Translations under genes and position numbers: made by a program
In this document: positions 7,291-15,586 of the stretch, piece by piece
Layout of the letters: each line of letters opens with the position of its first letter
Numbering within the stretch: the stretch's first letter is position 1
The notes under the pieces: model-generated
The model's database searches: none
What the model saw: only the letters and a program-made list of their open reading frames with translations
Told to the model about the DNA's origin: nothing
Assembly (NCBI GenBank): GCA_002717915.1
Contig: PBCV01000047.1
Location: 1-18,566 of the forward strand
DNA: 18,566 nt
Source of the DNA: Fidelibacterota bacterium
Lineage (GTDB): Bacteria; Fidelibacterota; Marinisomatia; Marinisomatales; UBA1611
Reading direction: 5' to 3'

Positions 7291-7677
7291 CTATTCCTTA
7301 TCCTGTGCCGTTTCTTTAACCTTTGGTTTTGCTTTTTTTGGTGCAGCTTTAGACTTTTTGACAGCAGATGCTTTAATTTTTTGTATCTCTATTTCTGTGT
7401 ACCATTGGCGGTGCCCATTTTTCCTCTGATACCCTTTCCGTCTTTTCTTCTTATAGATAAGAATTTTTCGTTCCCGGCCATGGTCCACAACAGTTGCGGT
7501 CACAGATGCACCGGATACAGTGGGTGTACCGATCTGAGTATTTGTTCCGTCATGGAAAAGCAGAACATTATCGAAGGTTAATGTTGCCCCCGTATCTCCA
7601 GTTTGCTTTGGAATGCGAACACGGGCTCCTTCTGAAGCCTTGAACTGTTTTCCTGATATATTTACAATTGCGTACAT
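7291..7677 (-). CDS. rplU: 50S ribosomal protein L21 with basic C-terminal tail
   Basis: Large-subunit ribosomal protein L21, binding 23S rRNA. The first 100 or so residues are typical: MYAIVNISGKQFKASEG at the start, DNVLLFHD, the DHGRERKILIYKKKRRKGYQ rRNA-binding stretch, and RKNGHRQWYTEIEIQKI. About 25 further residues are a Lys/Ala-rich, probably disordered tail (AVKKSKAAPKKAKPKVKE), making 128 residues versus about 103 in E. coli. It lies between rng and rpmA, an order seen in many bacteria. A short hairpin in the gap after rng (7695-7714) may affect its expression. Confidence 0.96.
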   Translation of the reverse strand: MYAIVNISGKQFKASEGARVRIPKQTGDTGATLTFDNVLLFHDGTNTQIGTPTVSGASVTATVVDHGRERKILIYKKKRRKGYQRKNGHRQWYTEIEIQKIKASAVKKSKAAPKKAKPKVKETAQDKE

Positions 7678-7689
7678 AATGGTTCTCTA

Positions 7690-7714
7690 AAAAGCCGGCG
7701 AATTTACTAGCCGG
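7690..7714 (-). terminator. Small hairpin plus T-run between rng and rplU (possible attenuator)
   Basis: On the minus strand CCGGC (7714-7710) pairs with GCCGG (7699-7695) around a ten-base loop that contains the rng TAG stop. It is followed by CTTTTTAG. The stem is only five to six pairs, so it is at most a weak terminator. It could reduce read-through from rng into rplU or act as an L21-sensitive leader; both are guesses. Confidence 0.35.
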
Positions 7715-9248
7715 TATTATCCTTTTCAAGATTCATTTCATCGGTAACGTCTTCCCCATCTTTTGTTCGTAAAAAGCGGAATTCATCCTGGGGGAGCTCC
7801 ACATTTTCTTCAATCTTCAGATGGACAAAATTTTGCCACATGAGACCTCGCAGGACGTGTTTTTTCTCACCGCTTAAATAGTCTGCATTTTGGGGATGGA
7901 GCTGAAGGCGGAGCCTGAGGGAGCGATGTTTGCTTTTATACCTGCGCAACCAGTGATCGATCCGTGTAATAAGGGTCTCCTGTGAGATAATGCGGCCTGA
8001 ACCGTGGCAGGATGGGCATTCTTCACTCATGGAATCCAGCAGGCTAACTCGTATTCGCTGGCGGGTCATTTCCAGAAGGCCAAACTCTGTTATGGGCGCC
8101 ACAGCTACCTTTGCCCGATCTTTTCTGAGCTCTTTCCTTAATTCGTGATATATCTTTTTACGGTTTTCATCCTGTTTCATATCAATAAAATCAATGACGA
8201 TTAAACCGGACAAGTCCCTAAGCCGGAGCTGCCGTGCTACTTCCCGTGCTGCTTCCAGATTTATCTTAAGTGAATTTTCTTCATGAAGTTTTTTTCCTAC
8301 AAATCGTCCGCTGTTTACATCCACTACCACCATAGCTTCTGTTTTTTCAATGATCAAATAGGCTCCACTTTTGAGCCAAACCTTGGGGCGCATAACTTTC
8401 TCGATTTCAGATTCAATACCAAAACTCTCGAACAGGGGAGATTTCAGTTTATAGAGTTCAAGACGGTCTAAGAGACTGGGAGAGATGTCTTCCAAGTATC
8501 GTTGTGTTTTCTTATAAATACGTTTGGAATCAATAATGATTTTTTCAACATCCGGTGTTAATAGATCCCGAACCACGCTGGATGCTGTTTCCAGGTCTTC
8601 ATAAACCAGCACAGGTGCTTCTTCCCGGTCTGCCTTATTCTCTATTTTATTCCAGTTGTTGATCAATTGGTTAAAATCATTTTCAATATGTTCTTCTGAT
8701 TTTCCTTCTGCAACGGTACGTATAATGACGCCAATATTGCCTTCCCGGAGCCGCTGTGCTATCTTCTTTAGCCTGCGCCGTTCATATTTATCCCATATTT
8801 TTTTAGAAATGCCAATGTAATTGGCATTGGGAACCAGAACCAGGAGCCTGCCAGGTAAAGCAACTTCCGTAGTGACCCGGGGTCCTTTACCGGCAAAGGG
8901 TTCTTTGATAACCTGGACATAAATTTCCTGATCCTTCTTCAGGTCAACTTCTATATTATCATATTTATTGTTTCTATTATTTCTGTTTTTCTTGTTTCCA
9001 TTTTCTTCGATAATGAATTCATCGGAACCGATCTCAGAAAAAGGGAGAAATGCGTTCAGTTCGTACCCTACATCTACAAAGGCGGCCTGCATACCCGGCA
9101 GTACATTTTCAACCTTCCCTTTGTAGACGTTTCCCACCATTCGGTGGTTATCCTGCTTTTCAATGTACACTTCAACCAGCTGTCCATCTTCCTGGATGGC
9201 TATGCGGGTTTCCCCCATACTTTCATTGATAAATATTTCTTTATGCAT
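7707..9248 (-). CDS. rng: Ribonuclease G/E family endoribonuclease
   Basis: Single-strand-specific endoribonuclease of the RNase E/G family, acting in rRNA maturation and mRNA decay. The 513-residue product has RNase G length, lacking the long scaffold tail of RNase E. An S1 domain (about 36-125) opens with GNVYKGKVENVLPGMQAAFVDVG. The 5'-sensor and RNase H-like region follows. The catalytic Mg-binding acids are D310 (VVVDVNSG) and D353 (GLIVIDFIDM), with the same 43-residue spacing as D303/D346 in E. coli RNase E. The Zn-link is C411 and C414 (CPSCHGSG). Odd: residues 81-98 inside the S1 domain are an Asn/Lys/Arg-rich, low-complexity insert. An AGGT Shine-Dalgarno lies before the ATG. It heads the rng-rplU-rpmA operon. 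Confidence 0.95.
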   Translation of the reverse strand: MHKEIFINESMGETRIAIQEDGQLVEVYIEKQDNHRMVGNVYKGKVENVLPGMQAAFVDVGYELNAFLPFSEIGSDEFIIEENGNKKNRNNRNNKYDNIEVDLKKDQEIYVQVIKEPFAGKGPRVTTEVALPGRLLVLVPNANYIGISKKIWDKYERRRLKKIAQRLREGNIGVIIRTVAEGKSEEHIENDFNQLINNWNKIENKADREEAPVLVYEDLETASSVVRDLLTPDVEKIIIDSKRIYKKTQRYLEDISPSLLDRLELYKLKSPLFESFGIESEIEKVMRPKVWLKSGAYLIIEKTEAMVVVDVNSGRFVGKKLHEENSLKINLEAAREVARQLRLRDLSGLIVIDFIDMKQDENRKKIYHELRKELRKDRAKVAVAPITEFGLLEMTRQRIRVSLLDSMSEECPSCHGSGRIISQETLITRIDHWLRRYKSKHRSLRLRLQLHPQNADYLSGEKKHVLRGLMWQNFVHLKIEENVELPQDEFRFLRTKDGEDVTDEMNLEKDNTG

Positions 9249-9546
9249 ATCTTACCTAATAATTTACACGATGCCCGGCTGCGTGTAGCATACAACGCCC
9301 GATGGTTATCGAGGAAATGGCCTACAGAACAGCCTATTCTTTTTTCTAAAAGGGATATAAAGAAGGAAGGAAAATTTTGGCCCTAAAGCGGGTGATAAAA
9401 ACTGTGTCAGTTCCGTCAGAAAAAATGATTAAAACTTTGTCATCCTTCTAATCCCAACGCCTGAAAATTACGGGATTTCTTTCATTCTATCAACGGATAT
9501 AAACCCATAACTTTGCTGTAGATTATCCTGCATTACTCTTCAGTAA
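9249..9546. other. Divergent intergenic region, no gene seen
   Basis: Almost 300 bases separate the divergent rng and FecR-like genes. I see no convincing protein, tRNA or conserved RNA. An open frame here on the plus strand (9144-9386) overlaps rng antisense and has no protein-like sequence. The region must hold the promoter of the rng operon and of the FecR-like operon, but I cannot place either with confidence. It also holds a spaced direct repeat described separately. Confidence 0.6.
9394..9442. repeat. 16-bp imperfect direct repeat, 33-bp period
   Basis: GATAAAAACTGTGTCA (9394-9409) and GATTAAAACTTTGTCA (9427-9442) match at 14 of 16 bases, with starts 33 bases apart, about three helical turns. 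This spacing places both copies on the same DNA face and would suit paired binding of a regulator. It may be chance in AT-rich DNA. Confidence 0.35.
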
Positions 9547-10176
9547 ATGAAAATTCGCCCCCTCACACGCCTTATATTTTTTAGTTGGTTTACCATTGTG
9601 ATAGGTTTTTCCAGATCTGAAAATATTGCCTTATGCACTGAGACCCATGGGGTGGTCCAGCGCAAAGGGAACGTTCGTAATGGTATAGTTCGAAAAGGTG
9701 ACCCCATCTACCACGGCGATAAACTTATCACAGGAGAAGATGGATTTGTATCCTTTATGAATATATACGAAAAAACCATTGTGAAAGTCTATGAGAATTC
9801 TTTTGTGAAAGTTCTTAGCAACAGGAAAAGTAGGTTTTCCCGTTCCGAATTAGCACTCTTTGGGGGCAAGGTTATTGTGGAAATGGATGAGCAAAATGAC
9901 CGGGAGTTTGTTTTAAGATCGCCTTCCGCAATCGCAACTGCATCTGGCACTCATTTTTTGACAGAATACAGGGATGAACTGCTCTATAATAATCTGTCCT
10001 ATTGTATTTTTACAGTTCTTACTGGAAAAATGGAAGTGGAAAATATAAAGTCAGGGCATTCCATATTCATGGATCAGGGAGAAACAGTTATTTCAACCCG
10101 GGAAGGGAAATTTCTGCTGTTGGATACATTCAGAGATAATTCAGGCATCGCAAATACATTAATGGAAGCTAATTAG
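9547..10176 (+). CDS. Exported FecR-domain protein
   Basis: A 209-residue protein with a signal peptide (positively charged MKIRPLTR, hydrophobic to about 20, cut near FSRS). The rest is a FecR-type beta domain: GVVQRKG, RKGDPIYHGDKLITGEDGF, the SFVKVLSN segment, ELALFGGKVIVEMD, SPSAIATASGTHFLTEY and TVLTGKMEV, then DQGETVIST. In FecR proper this domain is the periplasmic part of an anti-sigma factor. Here there is no N-terminal anti-sigma domain, no internal transmembrane helix after the signal, and no sigma factor next door. A stand-alone periplasmic sensor or carbohydrate/ligand-binding role is as likely. No Shine-Dalgarno is seen. The next gene starts six bases later, so they are probably co-transcribed. 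Confidence 0.82.
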   Translation: MKIRPLTRLIFFSWFTIVIGFSRSENIALCTETHGVVQRKGNVRNGIVRKGDPIYHGDKLITGEDGFVSFMNIYEKTIVKVYENSFVKVLSNRKSRFSRSELALFGGKVIVEMDEQNDREFVLRSPSAIATASGTHFLTEYRDELLYNNLSYCIFTVLTGKMEVENIKSGHSIFMDQGETVISTREGKFLLLDTFRDNSGIANTLMEAN

Positions 10177-10182
10177 ACAGAT

Positions 10183-10881
10183 ATGGAACAAGCTGGGCAG
10201 ATCATTGCCATAGGCGGCGGTGGATTCGGGCGGAATCCCAAGCATAATAAAATAGAGAAATATATCTTAGGCCAGACGGGAAAGGATAAACCCAACGTGG
10301 TATTCCTTCCCACAGCCAGTGCTGAAGATGAGTCCTACATTGTTAATTTTTATTCCTGCTTTTCAAAGCTCGATTGTTCTCCCAGCCATATAACCTTCTT
10401 CCAGAGAACACCCAGATTGGACAGTATTATTAATCAGGCCGATGTGATCTATGTTGGTGGAGGCAATACAAAAAGTATGCTTGCTGTCTGGCGGGAGTGG
10501 AAATTGGACAAGCTCCTGCTCAAGGCTTACAATAAAGGAAAAATCTTATCAGGTGTAAGTGCCGGGGCCATTTGTTGGTTCCAGCAGGGGATTACCGATT
10601 CCTGGGTCAGCAACTTAAATGTTCTAGACTGTCTGGGTTTTCTTAAGGGAATGGCCTGCCCCCACTACCAGGAAGAAGCAGATCGGCGTCCAAGTGTTCA
10701 TGAAATATTAAAGAATGGTAAAGCTACGACTGGTTATGCAATAGATGGTGGCGCGGCTGTCCATTTTAAGAATGGAAACTATTTTAAATCACTCCAGTTT
10801 TACCCAGATTCCTTTGTATATCACGTCTCCATGATGAATGGTAATATAATCGAAAAAAGAATGGAAACTAACCAGCTGTGA
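10183..10881 (+). CDS. Peptidase S51 family protein (dipeptidase E/cyanophycinase-like)
   Basis: A 232-residue cytoplasmic protein of the class I glutamine amidotransferase-like fold, family S51. The nucleophile elbow GVSAGAICW has the putative catalytic S126. Other family marks are IIAIGGGGFG at the start, VVFLPTASAEDE (39-50), VIYVGGGNTKSML (88-100), H161 in CPHYQEEADR, and GYAIDGGAAVHF. Peptidase E cleaves Asp-X dipeptides and cyanophycinase cleaves cyanophycin. The size and motifs resemble peptidase E and the Bacillus YgaJ type more than cyanophycinase, but substrate cannot be fixed from sequence. It sits six bases after the FecR-like gene and 32 bases before the molybdenum hydroxylase genes. 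A functional tie to either is not evident. Confidence 0.85.
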   Translation: MEQAGQIIAIGGGGFGRNPKHNKIEKYILGQTGKDKPNVVFLPTASAEDESYIVNFYSCFSKLDCSPSHITFFQRTPRLDSIINQADVIYVGGGNTKSMLAVWREWKLDKLLLKAYNKGKILSGVSAGAICWFQQGITDSWVSNLNVLDCLGFLKGMACPHYQEEADRRPSVHEILKNGKATTGYAIDGGAAVHFKNGNYFKSLQFYPDSFVYHVSMMNGNIIEKRMETNQL

Positions 10882-10913
10882 CTCAGATAGTTCAATGATG
10901 AATTATTAATATT

Positions 10914-11381
10914 ATGAAAAAATATATTATCAATATAAATGGCGAGAGAAAGGGCATCACCATAGATGGAGAAACACCACTTCTCTGGGTAATCCGTGAT
11001 GAATTAAAATTGACCGGTACCAAATTTGGGTGTGGAAGGGGTCTATGCGGTGCATGCACTATCCACATCGATGGTGAAGAGACCCGATCCTGTATAACAC
11101 CCATAGAAAACGCAGATGGTTTGAAGATCACCACCATAGAAGGTTTATCTGAAAACTCCAGCCATCCACTGCAGAAGGCCTGGATAGCTGAAGATGTCCC
11201 CCAATGTGGGTACTGCCAATCAGGACAAATCATGACTGCTGCTGCATTATTATCCAGGAACCCAGATCCAGACGAGGATGATGTGAATTCAGCCATGAGG
11301 ATGAATATCTGCAGGTGCGGTACGTATAATCGGATTCGCAAAGGGATCATGGTCGCAGCAAAAGAGATGAAAAATGGCTGA
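10914..11381 (+). CDS. Molybdenum hydroxylase small subunit, two [2Fe-2S] clusters (IorA-like)
   Basis: Electron-transfer subunit of a xanthine oxidase-family enzyme. The 155-residue product has the plant-type ferredoxin cluster C40/C45/C48/C60 in [18 protein letters not shown], and the second cluster C98/C101/C133/C135 (QCGYCQSGQ and NICRCGTY). [21 protein letters not shown] is the pattern of the isoquinoline 1-oxidoreductase alpha-type small subunits, not of three-subunit xanthine dehydrogenases. It has no signal peptide, while its partner has a Tat signal, so it would be exported, if at all, bound to the large subunit. It overlaps the large-subunit gene by 8 bases (translational coupling). 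No Shine-Dalgarno is visible; the leader is AT-rich. Confidence 0.92.
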   Translation: MKKYIININGERKGITIDGETPLLWVIRDELKLTGTKFGCGRGLCGACTIHIDGEETRSCITPIENADGLKITTIEGLSENSSHPLQKAWIAEDVPQCGYCQSGQIMTAAALLSRNPDPDEDDVNSAMRMNICRCGTYNRIRKGIMVAAKEMKNG

Positions 11382-13530
11382 AAAAGTATTCATCAATCGT
11401 CGGGATTTCATAAAAACCATATCTACAGCCGGTGCTGGGCTTACCCTTGGGTTTTATTTACCATTTAAGGATAGGCTACGGGCAGAAGTCTCTAGATCCA
11501 CAGTGGACTTTGTACCAAATATTTGGGTAAGCGTGAATCCAAACAGCCAGGTTACACTAACCGTCAGTGAGTCAGAAATGGGACAGGGTGTCTGGACGTC
11601 GCTCCCTATGATTATTGCTGAAGAAATGGAATTGGATTGGACAAAAGTCAAAGTGGTTCAAGCGCCAGTTGATGAAAACTACTTTGGAAGGTTTGATATG
11701 GGTACAGGAGGAAGTTCATCCATACGGACATCCTGGGATAAAATGAGAAAAGCAGGTGCGGTAGCTAAAGATATGCTGCATGAAGCTGCAACAATTGAAT
11801 GGTCAGTATCCAAAGCAGATTGCTTTGCAGAAAATGGATTTATTGTTCACCGTTTAACAGGGGAAAAGATCAGTTATGGTGATCTGGCACATAAAGCGTC
11901 TATGCTGGATGTACCGAAAAGTGTCCAACTTAAAAACCCTGACACGTTTCGTATTATTGGAACAGATATATTAAGAACAGATGCTCCACTGAAAGTAAAT
12001 GGGACTGCGCAGTACGCAATGGATGTGAATCTTCCGGATATGATGTATGCATCTGTCGAACGCTGTCCTTATTTTGGCGGCAAATTAAAAACAGTAGATG
12101 ATAGAGATTCAAAGAAGGTAAAGGGCGTGTTGGATATTATTGAAATTGAAAACGGTTTCGCTGTTGTTGGAACATCTACCTGGGCAGCGCTACAGGGAAG
12201 AAAAAAATTAAAAATTACGTGGGACAAGGGGTCAAACAAATATCCAGATAGTAAATCCATATCTGAATTCTTCAAAAAACGAAGCAGGAAACGAGGTGCA
12301 AAGGGTAGAAATGAAGGAAATGTTAAAAAAGTCCTAAAAGATGCGGATCGAGTTATAGAGGCAGCATACGAAGTTCCTTTCCAGGCTCATGCGACCATGG
12401 AGCCTATGAACTGTGTTGTAGATTATCAATCAGATCAGTGTCAGGTTTGGGCACCGACACAGTCGCCAAAAGACGCTAAAAAGAGGGTCAGAGAAATGAC
12501 AGGGTTGTCAGATGAAAAAGTCATAATCCATGTGCCTTTTCTGGGTGGTGGATTTGGCAGACGTGCCTTTAATGATTTTATCGAGGAAGGTGTAGAAGTA
12601 TCAATGAAACTGAAGAAACCTGTCAAATTGATCTGGACGAGAGAAGACGACATGCAGCATGATTACTACCGGCCTGCCAGTCGCCATGTATTGAAGGCAG
12701 GCCTAATGGACAATGGAGAAACGATCGCCTGGTTTCACAGTGTTGTGGCCCCATCCATATTCTTTGGTCAAATGTTTAAATACCCGGTTCCATTTAAGGA
12801 TAAGCTGGATGTAGTCGCATTGGCTGGAGCAAAGGAGGTTGCTTATGGGATCCCTAATATCCGTGTGGAATACACGTCGGCGAATACAGATATCCCGGTT
12901 GGCTGGTGGCGTTCAGTTTATGATTCTCAAAATGCCTATGCTAATGAATGTTTCATTGATGAATTAGCTAACAGCCTGAAGATTGACCCGGTAGACTACC
13001 GCCTTAGACTGCTGAAACAATCACCTCGTCATACGGCAGTATTAAAACAAGCCGCTCAGGAATCAGACTGGGGCAAGCCTCTTAAAAATAATCATCATCA
13101 GGGCGTATCATGCCACGCATCCTTTGGCACCTATGTTGCTCAGATCGCTGAAGTTTCCGTGAATAATGAGGGCAATGTTCATGTTCACCGGGTTGTATGC
13201 GCAGTGGACTGTGGACAGGCAGTGAGTCCCATAACCATAAAAGCCCAGATGGAAGGATCTATCGTGTATGGCCTTTCGGCAACATTAAATGGGGAAATCA
13301 CAATAGAAAATGGTGCAGTGAAACAGAGTAATTTCCATGACTTTCAAGTTCTTAGGATGGATCAGATGCCAACCATTGACGTGCACATCATAAAAAGTTC
13401 AGAACCACCGAGTGGTATTGGCGAGCCAGGCTTGCCTCCAATAGCTCCCGCAGTTGCGAATGCGGTTTTTTCTGCAACGGGAAAGCGAATTCGTAAGCTG
13501 CCCATTAAAGCTGAAGATTTCCTGGCTTAA
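11374..13530 (+). CDS. Molybdenum hydroxylase large subunit, Tat-exported (IorB-like)
   Basis: Molybdopterin-binding catalytic subunit of the xanthine oxidase family, which hydroxylates N-heterocycles or aldehydes with water as oxygen source. The 718-residue product opens with a twin-arginine signal (NRRDFIKT, R9/R10, then a hydrophobic stretch to about 28), so it acts in the periplasm. Then come the [23 protein letters not shown] segment, the a/b hammerhead part (about 205-295), and the cofactor motif GGGFGRR (391-397). The C-terminal [19 protein letters not shown] carries E684, the expected catalytic Glu. This layout fits IorB, single-chain with duplicated halves. No FAD or cytochrome subunit and no MoCo-maturation gene lies in the window, so electron acceptor and substrate are unknown; isoquinoline is only the name of the prototype substrate. 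Confidence 0.92.
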   Translation: MAEKVFINRRDFIKTISTAGAGLTLGFYLPFKDRLRAEVSRSTVDFVPNIWVSVNPNSQVTLTVSESEMGQGVWTSLPMIIAEEMELDWTKVKVVQAPVDENYFGRFDMGTGGSSSIRTSWDKMRKAGAVAKDMLHEAATIEWSVSKADCFAENGFIVHRLTGEKISYGDLAHKASMLDVPKSVQLKNPDTFRIIGTDILRTDAPLKVNGTAQYAMDVNLPDMMYASVERCPYFGGKLKTVDDRDSKKVKGVLDIIEIENGFAVVGTSTWAALQGRKKLKITWDKGSNKYPDSKSISEFFKKRSRKRGAKGRNEGNVKKVLKDADRVIEAAYEVPFQAHATMEPMNCVVDYQSDQCQVWAPTQSPKDAKKRVREMTGLSDEKVIIHVPFLGGGFGRRAFNDFIEEGVEVSMKLKKPVKLIWTREDDMQHDYYRPASRHVLKAGLMDNGETIAWFHSVVAPSIFFGQMFKYPVPFKDKLDVVALAGAKEVAYGIPNIRVEYTSANTDIPVGWWRSVYDSQNAYANECFIDELANSLKIDPVDYRLRLLKQSPRHTAVLKQAAQESDWGKPLKNNHHQGVSCHASFGTYVAQIAEVSVNNEGNVHVHRVVCAVDCGQAVSPITIKAQMEGSIVYGLSATLNGEITIENGAVKQSNFHDFQVLRMDQMPTIDVHIIKSSEPPSGIGEPGLPPIAPAVANAVFSATGKRIRKLPIKAEDFLA

Positions 13531-13542
13531 ACGCTGTTTAGT

Positions 13543-13572
13543 TTGTAATTAATAAATTCAATAGCCTATAAG
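13543..13572 (+). promoter_or_regulatory. Candidate promoter for the marR-efflux operon
   Basis: TTGTAA (13543-13548) and TATAAG (13567-13572) are 18 bases apart, just after the end of the molybdenum hydroxylase gene. A start site near 13579 would put the downstream dyad in the first transcribed bases, a good place for repression. TATAAA at 13585 and a perfect TATAAT at 13608 are rival -10 boxes, so the choice is open. Confidence 0.4.
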
Positions 13573-13591
13573 AATCATTAAAATTATAAAA

Positions 13592-13630
13592 TAGTTAAAC
13601 CATCAACTATAATAGTTGTAGGTTCAACTA
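13592..13630. promoter_or_regulatory. 39-bp dyad, probable MarR operator
   Basis: Left arm TAGTTAAACCATCAACTA (13592-13609) and right arm TAGTTGTAGGTTCAACTA (13613-13630) are inverted copies matching at 15 of 18 bases, around a 3-base centre. The core CAACTA-TAA-TAGTTG is perfect. MarR-family dimers usually bind such AT-rich dyads at their own promoter. The right arm ends at the base before the marR ATG, and its AGG would be the only Shine-Dalgarno. A TATAAT lies at the exact centre. Confidence 0.8.
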
Positions 13631-14086
13631 ATGGCAGATAAAGAATCATTACAATTTCATATGAATCTGGGGATGCTGATCAATTCGGCGCATCGGGCCA
13701 TGACAAAAAGGTTTGTTCAAAATGCCCATGAATCGGGCCTGGATATATCCCTGGATCAATGGATGGTTTTAGGACCTATTTGGCAACGTGGAGATGCCTC
13801 ACAGAAAGAGTTGGGCGACATGTGTCTCAAGGATAAAACCAGTGTCACAAGAATCATTGATACTCTCGAGAAAAAAAATCTGGTGGTTCGTGTCCCAGAC
13901 CAACTTGACCATAGAGTAAATCGTGTGATCTTAACAAATGCCGGTAAACAGTTATTCTATGATGTACTGCCGGTGATGGAAAAAACAAGGGAAGAAGTGA
14001 AAAAAAATATTCCTGATGAAGATATTGAAATATTCAAAAACGTTCTTTCCAGTATAATTATAAATCTAGAAAATGAAAAAGGTTGA
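13631..14086 (+). CDS. MarR family transcriptional regulator
   Basis: A 151-residue winged helix-turn-helix repressor. N- and C-terminal helices (about 8-40 and 115-150) form the dimer interface. The DNA-binding part is ASQKELGDMCLKDKTSVTRI (recognition helix) followed by LEKKNLVVRVPD, and the wing DHRVNRVILTNAGKQLF. These proteins commonly sense small aromatic or toxic compounds and release their operator when bound. The gene begins at a 39-bp dyad and overlaps the downstream outer-membrane efflux gene by 14 bases, so it most likely represses itself and the pump. The ATG has no spacer for a regular leader beyond the dyad. The next in-frame ATG (residue 11) would trim the first helix and has no better ribosome site. 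Confidence 0.93.
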   Translation: MADKESLQFHMNLGMLINSAHRAMTKRFVQNAHESGLDISLDQWMVLGPIWQRGDASQKELGDMCLKDKTSVTRIIDTLEKKNLVVRVPDQLDHRVNRVILTNAGKQLFYDVLPVMEKTREEVKKNIPDEDIEIFKNVLSSIIINLENEKG

Positions 14087-15572
14087 ACTTGAAACTATAA
14101 TATCGTCTCGTCTTTACATCTATCTTTTAACAATATTTTTTATAGGATGCGCTGGAAAGCACGACGTGCGAATTGAAGATCTAGATGTTCCTGTTCCGGA
14201 TATGTGGGGTGTTTTGATCCCGCAAAGTGAACAAATTACTGGAGATTGGTGGTCTTATTTTAATGATCTGAAGTTCAATACGTACTTAAATAATTTGAGG
14301 AATGAAAGTCCGGATATCAAAACACTGTACCAAAACCAGAGAATGGCCTATCATAGCGCCAGGATTAACGGCGCATCCATTTACCCGGCGGTAAATATGA
14401 GTGCAAAAGCGGATACAAGCATACAGAACCTGGCCGGGTTTGGGTTTGCAGACTCATTTTTGAATGCAGGAAACGGACAGGATTCTACTGGCAACGGCCA
14501 GACATCTGCAGATGAAGTTATTACATTTGGAAATAAAAATTATGGTCTTGGTCTGAACCTGCAGTGGGAGATTGATATTTGGGGACGATTGCTTAATGGT
14601 CGTAAAGCTGCCTATAAGGATTTCGAGGCAGCACAATATGATCTTTCCTACCTGGGTTTTTCCATTTTAGTCCATGGGGCTCAATTGTACTTCCAGGGAA
14701 GGGAGTCGGCTGCACAGCTAGCCTTGGCCCAAGAATCCTATAACAGCCTGGTAGAGATTAGGGATCTTGTCAAAGAGCGATACGAAAAGGGCTTACGTTC
14801 CAGTCTGGATTACCGGCTTGCAGAAACGTCAGTAGCCACATCTATTGTAACTATTGAAAATAGGAAAAACCAGCTTAAGACGATCAATCGTCAGTTAGAA
14901 ATCCTGATAGGGCAGTATCCCTCGGGAACTCTTGTTGAACAAAAAGTAATGCCTGACAATCTGCCCCCGGTCCCCGCGGGTATTCCCGCAGCAGTCCTTG
15001 GCAGGCGGCCGGATATACGCAGTCTTATTCTCAAAGTGGAGTCTGCTAGCCATCGTGCTGCACAGGCCAAACGAAATTTATTGCCCGGAATTACCTTAAA
15101 TGGATCAGCAGGTACGTCCACCCGGCAGTTGGAAGAAATACTCAACAGGGACCATGGTATCTGGACCCTGGGTTTAAATATCACGGCACCGGTTTTCAAT
15201 GGAAATAGGTTAAGAGCTGCTGTAAAAGTCCAGGAAGCATCTTTTGAAAGGTCTAAACAAGAATTGATCAGGGGAATTCTGGGAGCCTTCTCTGAGATAG
15301 AGCAGTTGCTTCAATCCAATGAGTCCCTAAATATTCAGCTAGATGCTTTGGAAACGGCTGTGCAGCAATCTGAAGATGCCTACACACTCTCAAAAGAGAG
15401 GTACGATAAAGGTGTTACGACTCTGGAATCGGTGCTAAACAGCCAGAGGCAATATAACACTATCCGTTCACAGCACCTTACCCTCCGGAGACAAGCCATA
15501 GATAATCGGCTCTCGCTCATTCTTGTCTTAGGAGGCGATATGAATTCTTATCATACTCAAATCTTAAACTAA
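14073..15572 (+). CDS. NodT/TolC-type outer-membrane efflux lipoprotein
   Basis: Outer-membrane channel of a tripartite RND pump. The 499-residue product has a lipoprotein signal ending in IFFIGC with lipidated C26, as in the NodT/OprM group. It then shows the N-terminal GDWWSYFNDLKFNTYLNNL segment and two long helical OEP repeats (about 75-280 and 290-490). LQWEIDIWGRL marks the first strand of the family, and VPAGIPAAVLGRRPDI is the repeat boundary seen in NodT proteins. YDKGVTTLESVLNSQRQ is near the end. Its start overlaps marR by 14 bases and the adaptor gene follows after 14 bases, so they form one operon. The signal peptide has an unusually long N-terminal region (about 13 residues). 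Confidence 0.93.
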   Translation: MKKVELETIISSRLYIYLLTIFFIGCAGKHDVRIEDLDVPVPDMWGVLIPQSEQITGDWWSYFNDLKFNTYLNNLRNESPDIKTLYQNQRMAYHSARINGASIYPAVNMSAKADTSIQNLAGFGFADSFLNAGNGQDSTGNGQTSADEVITFGNKNYGLGLNLQWEIDIWGRLLNGRKAAYKDFEAAQYDLSYLGFSILVHGAQLYFQGRESAAQLALAQESYNSLVEIRDLVKERYEKGLRSSLDYRLAETSVATSIVTIENRKNQLKTINRQLEILIGQYPSGTLVEQKVMPDNLPPVPAGIPAAVLGRRPDIRSLILKVESASHRAAQAKRNLLPGITLNGSAGTSTRQLEEILNRDHGIWTLGLNITAPVFNGNRLRAAVKVQEASFERSKQELIRGILGAFSEIEQLLQSNESLNIQLDALETAVQQSEDAYTLSKERYDKGVTTLESVLNSQRQYNTIRSQHLTLRRQAIDNRLSLILVLGGDMNSYHTQILN

Positions 15573-15586
15573 ATCTGGTATAATAC

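Noticed and set aside
9144..9386. 80-codon plus-strand frame reaching into the rng upstream region
   Set aside because: Half is antisense to rng; the rest has no recognisable composition or ribosome-binding site.
9547..10176. FecR-like protein as a true anti-sigma factor
   Set aside because: There is no cytoplasmic sigma-binding domain and no sigma factor gene nearby; only the FecR domain is supported.
10892..11350. 152-codon minus-strand frame opposite the iron-sulfur subunit
   Set aside because: The plus strand has all eight cluster cysteines and 8-base coupling to the large subunit, so the minus frame is a shadow.
15579..15584. TATAAT just before the adaptor gene as an internal promoter
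   Set aside because: It is three bases from the start codon with no good -35, so it would start transcription inside the gene.
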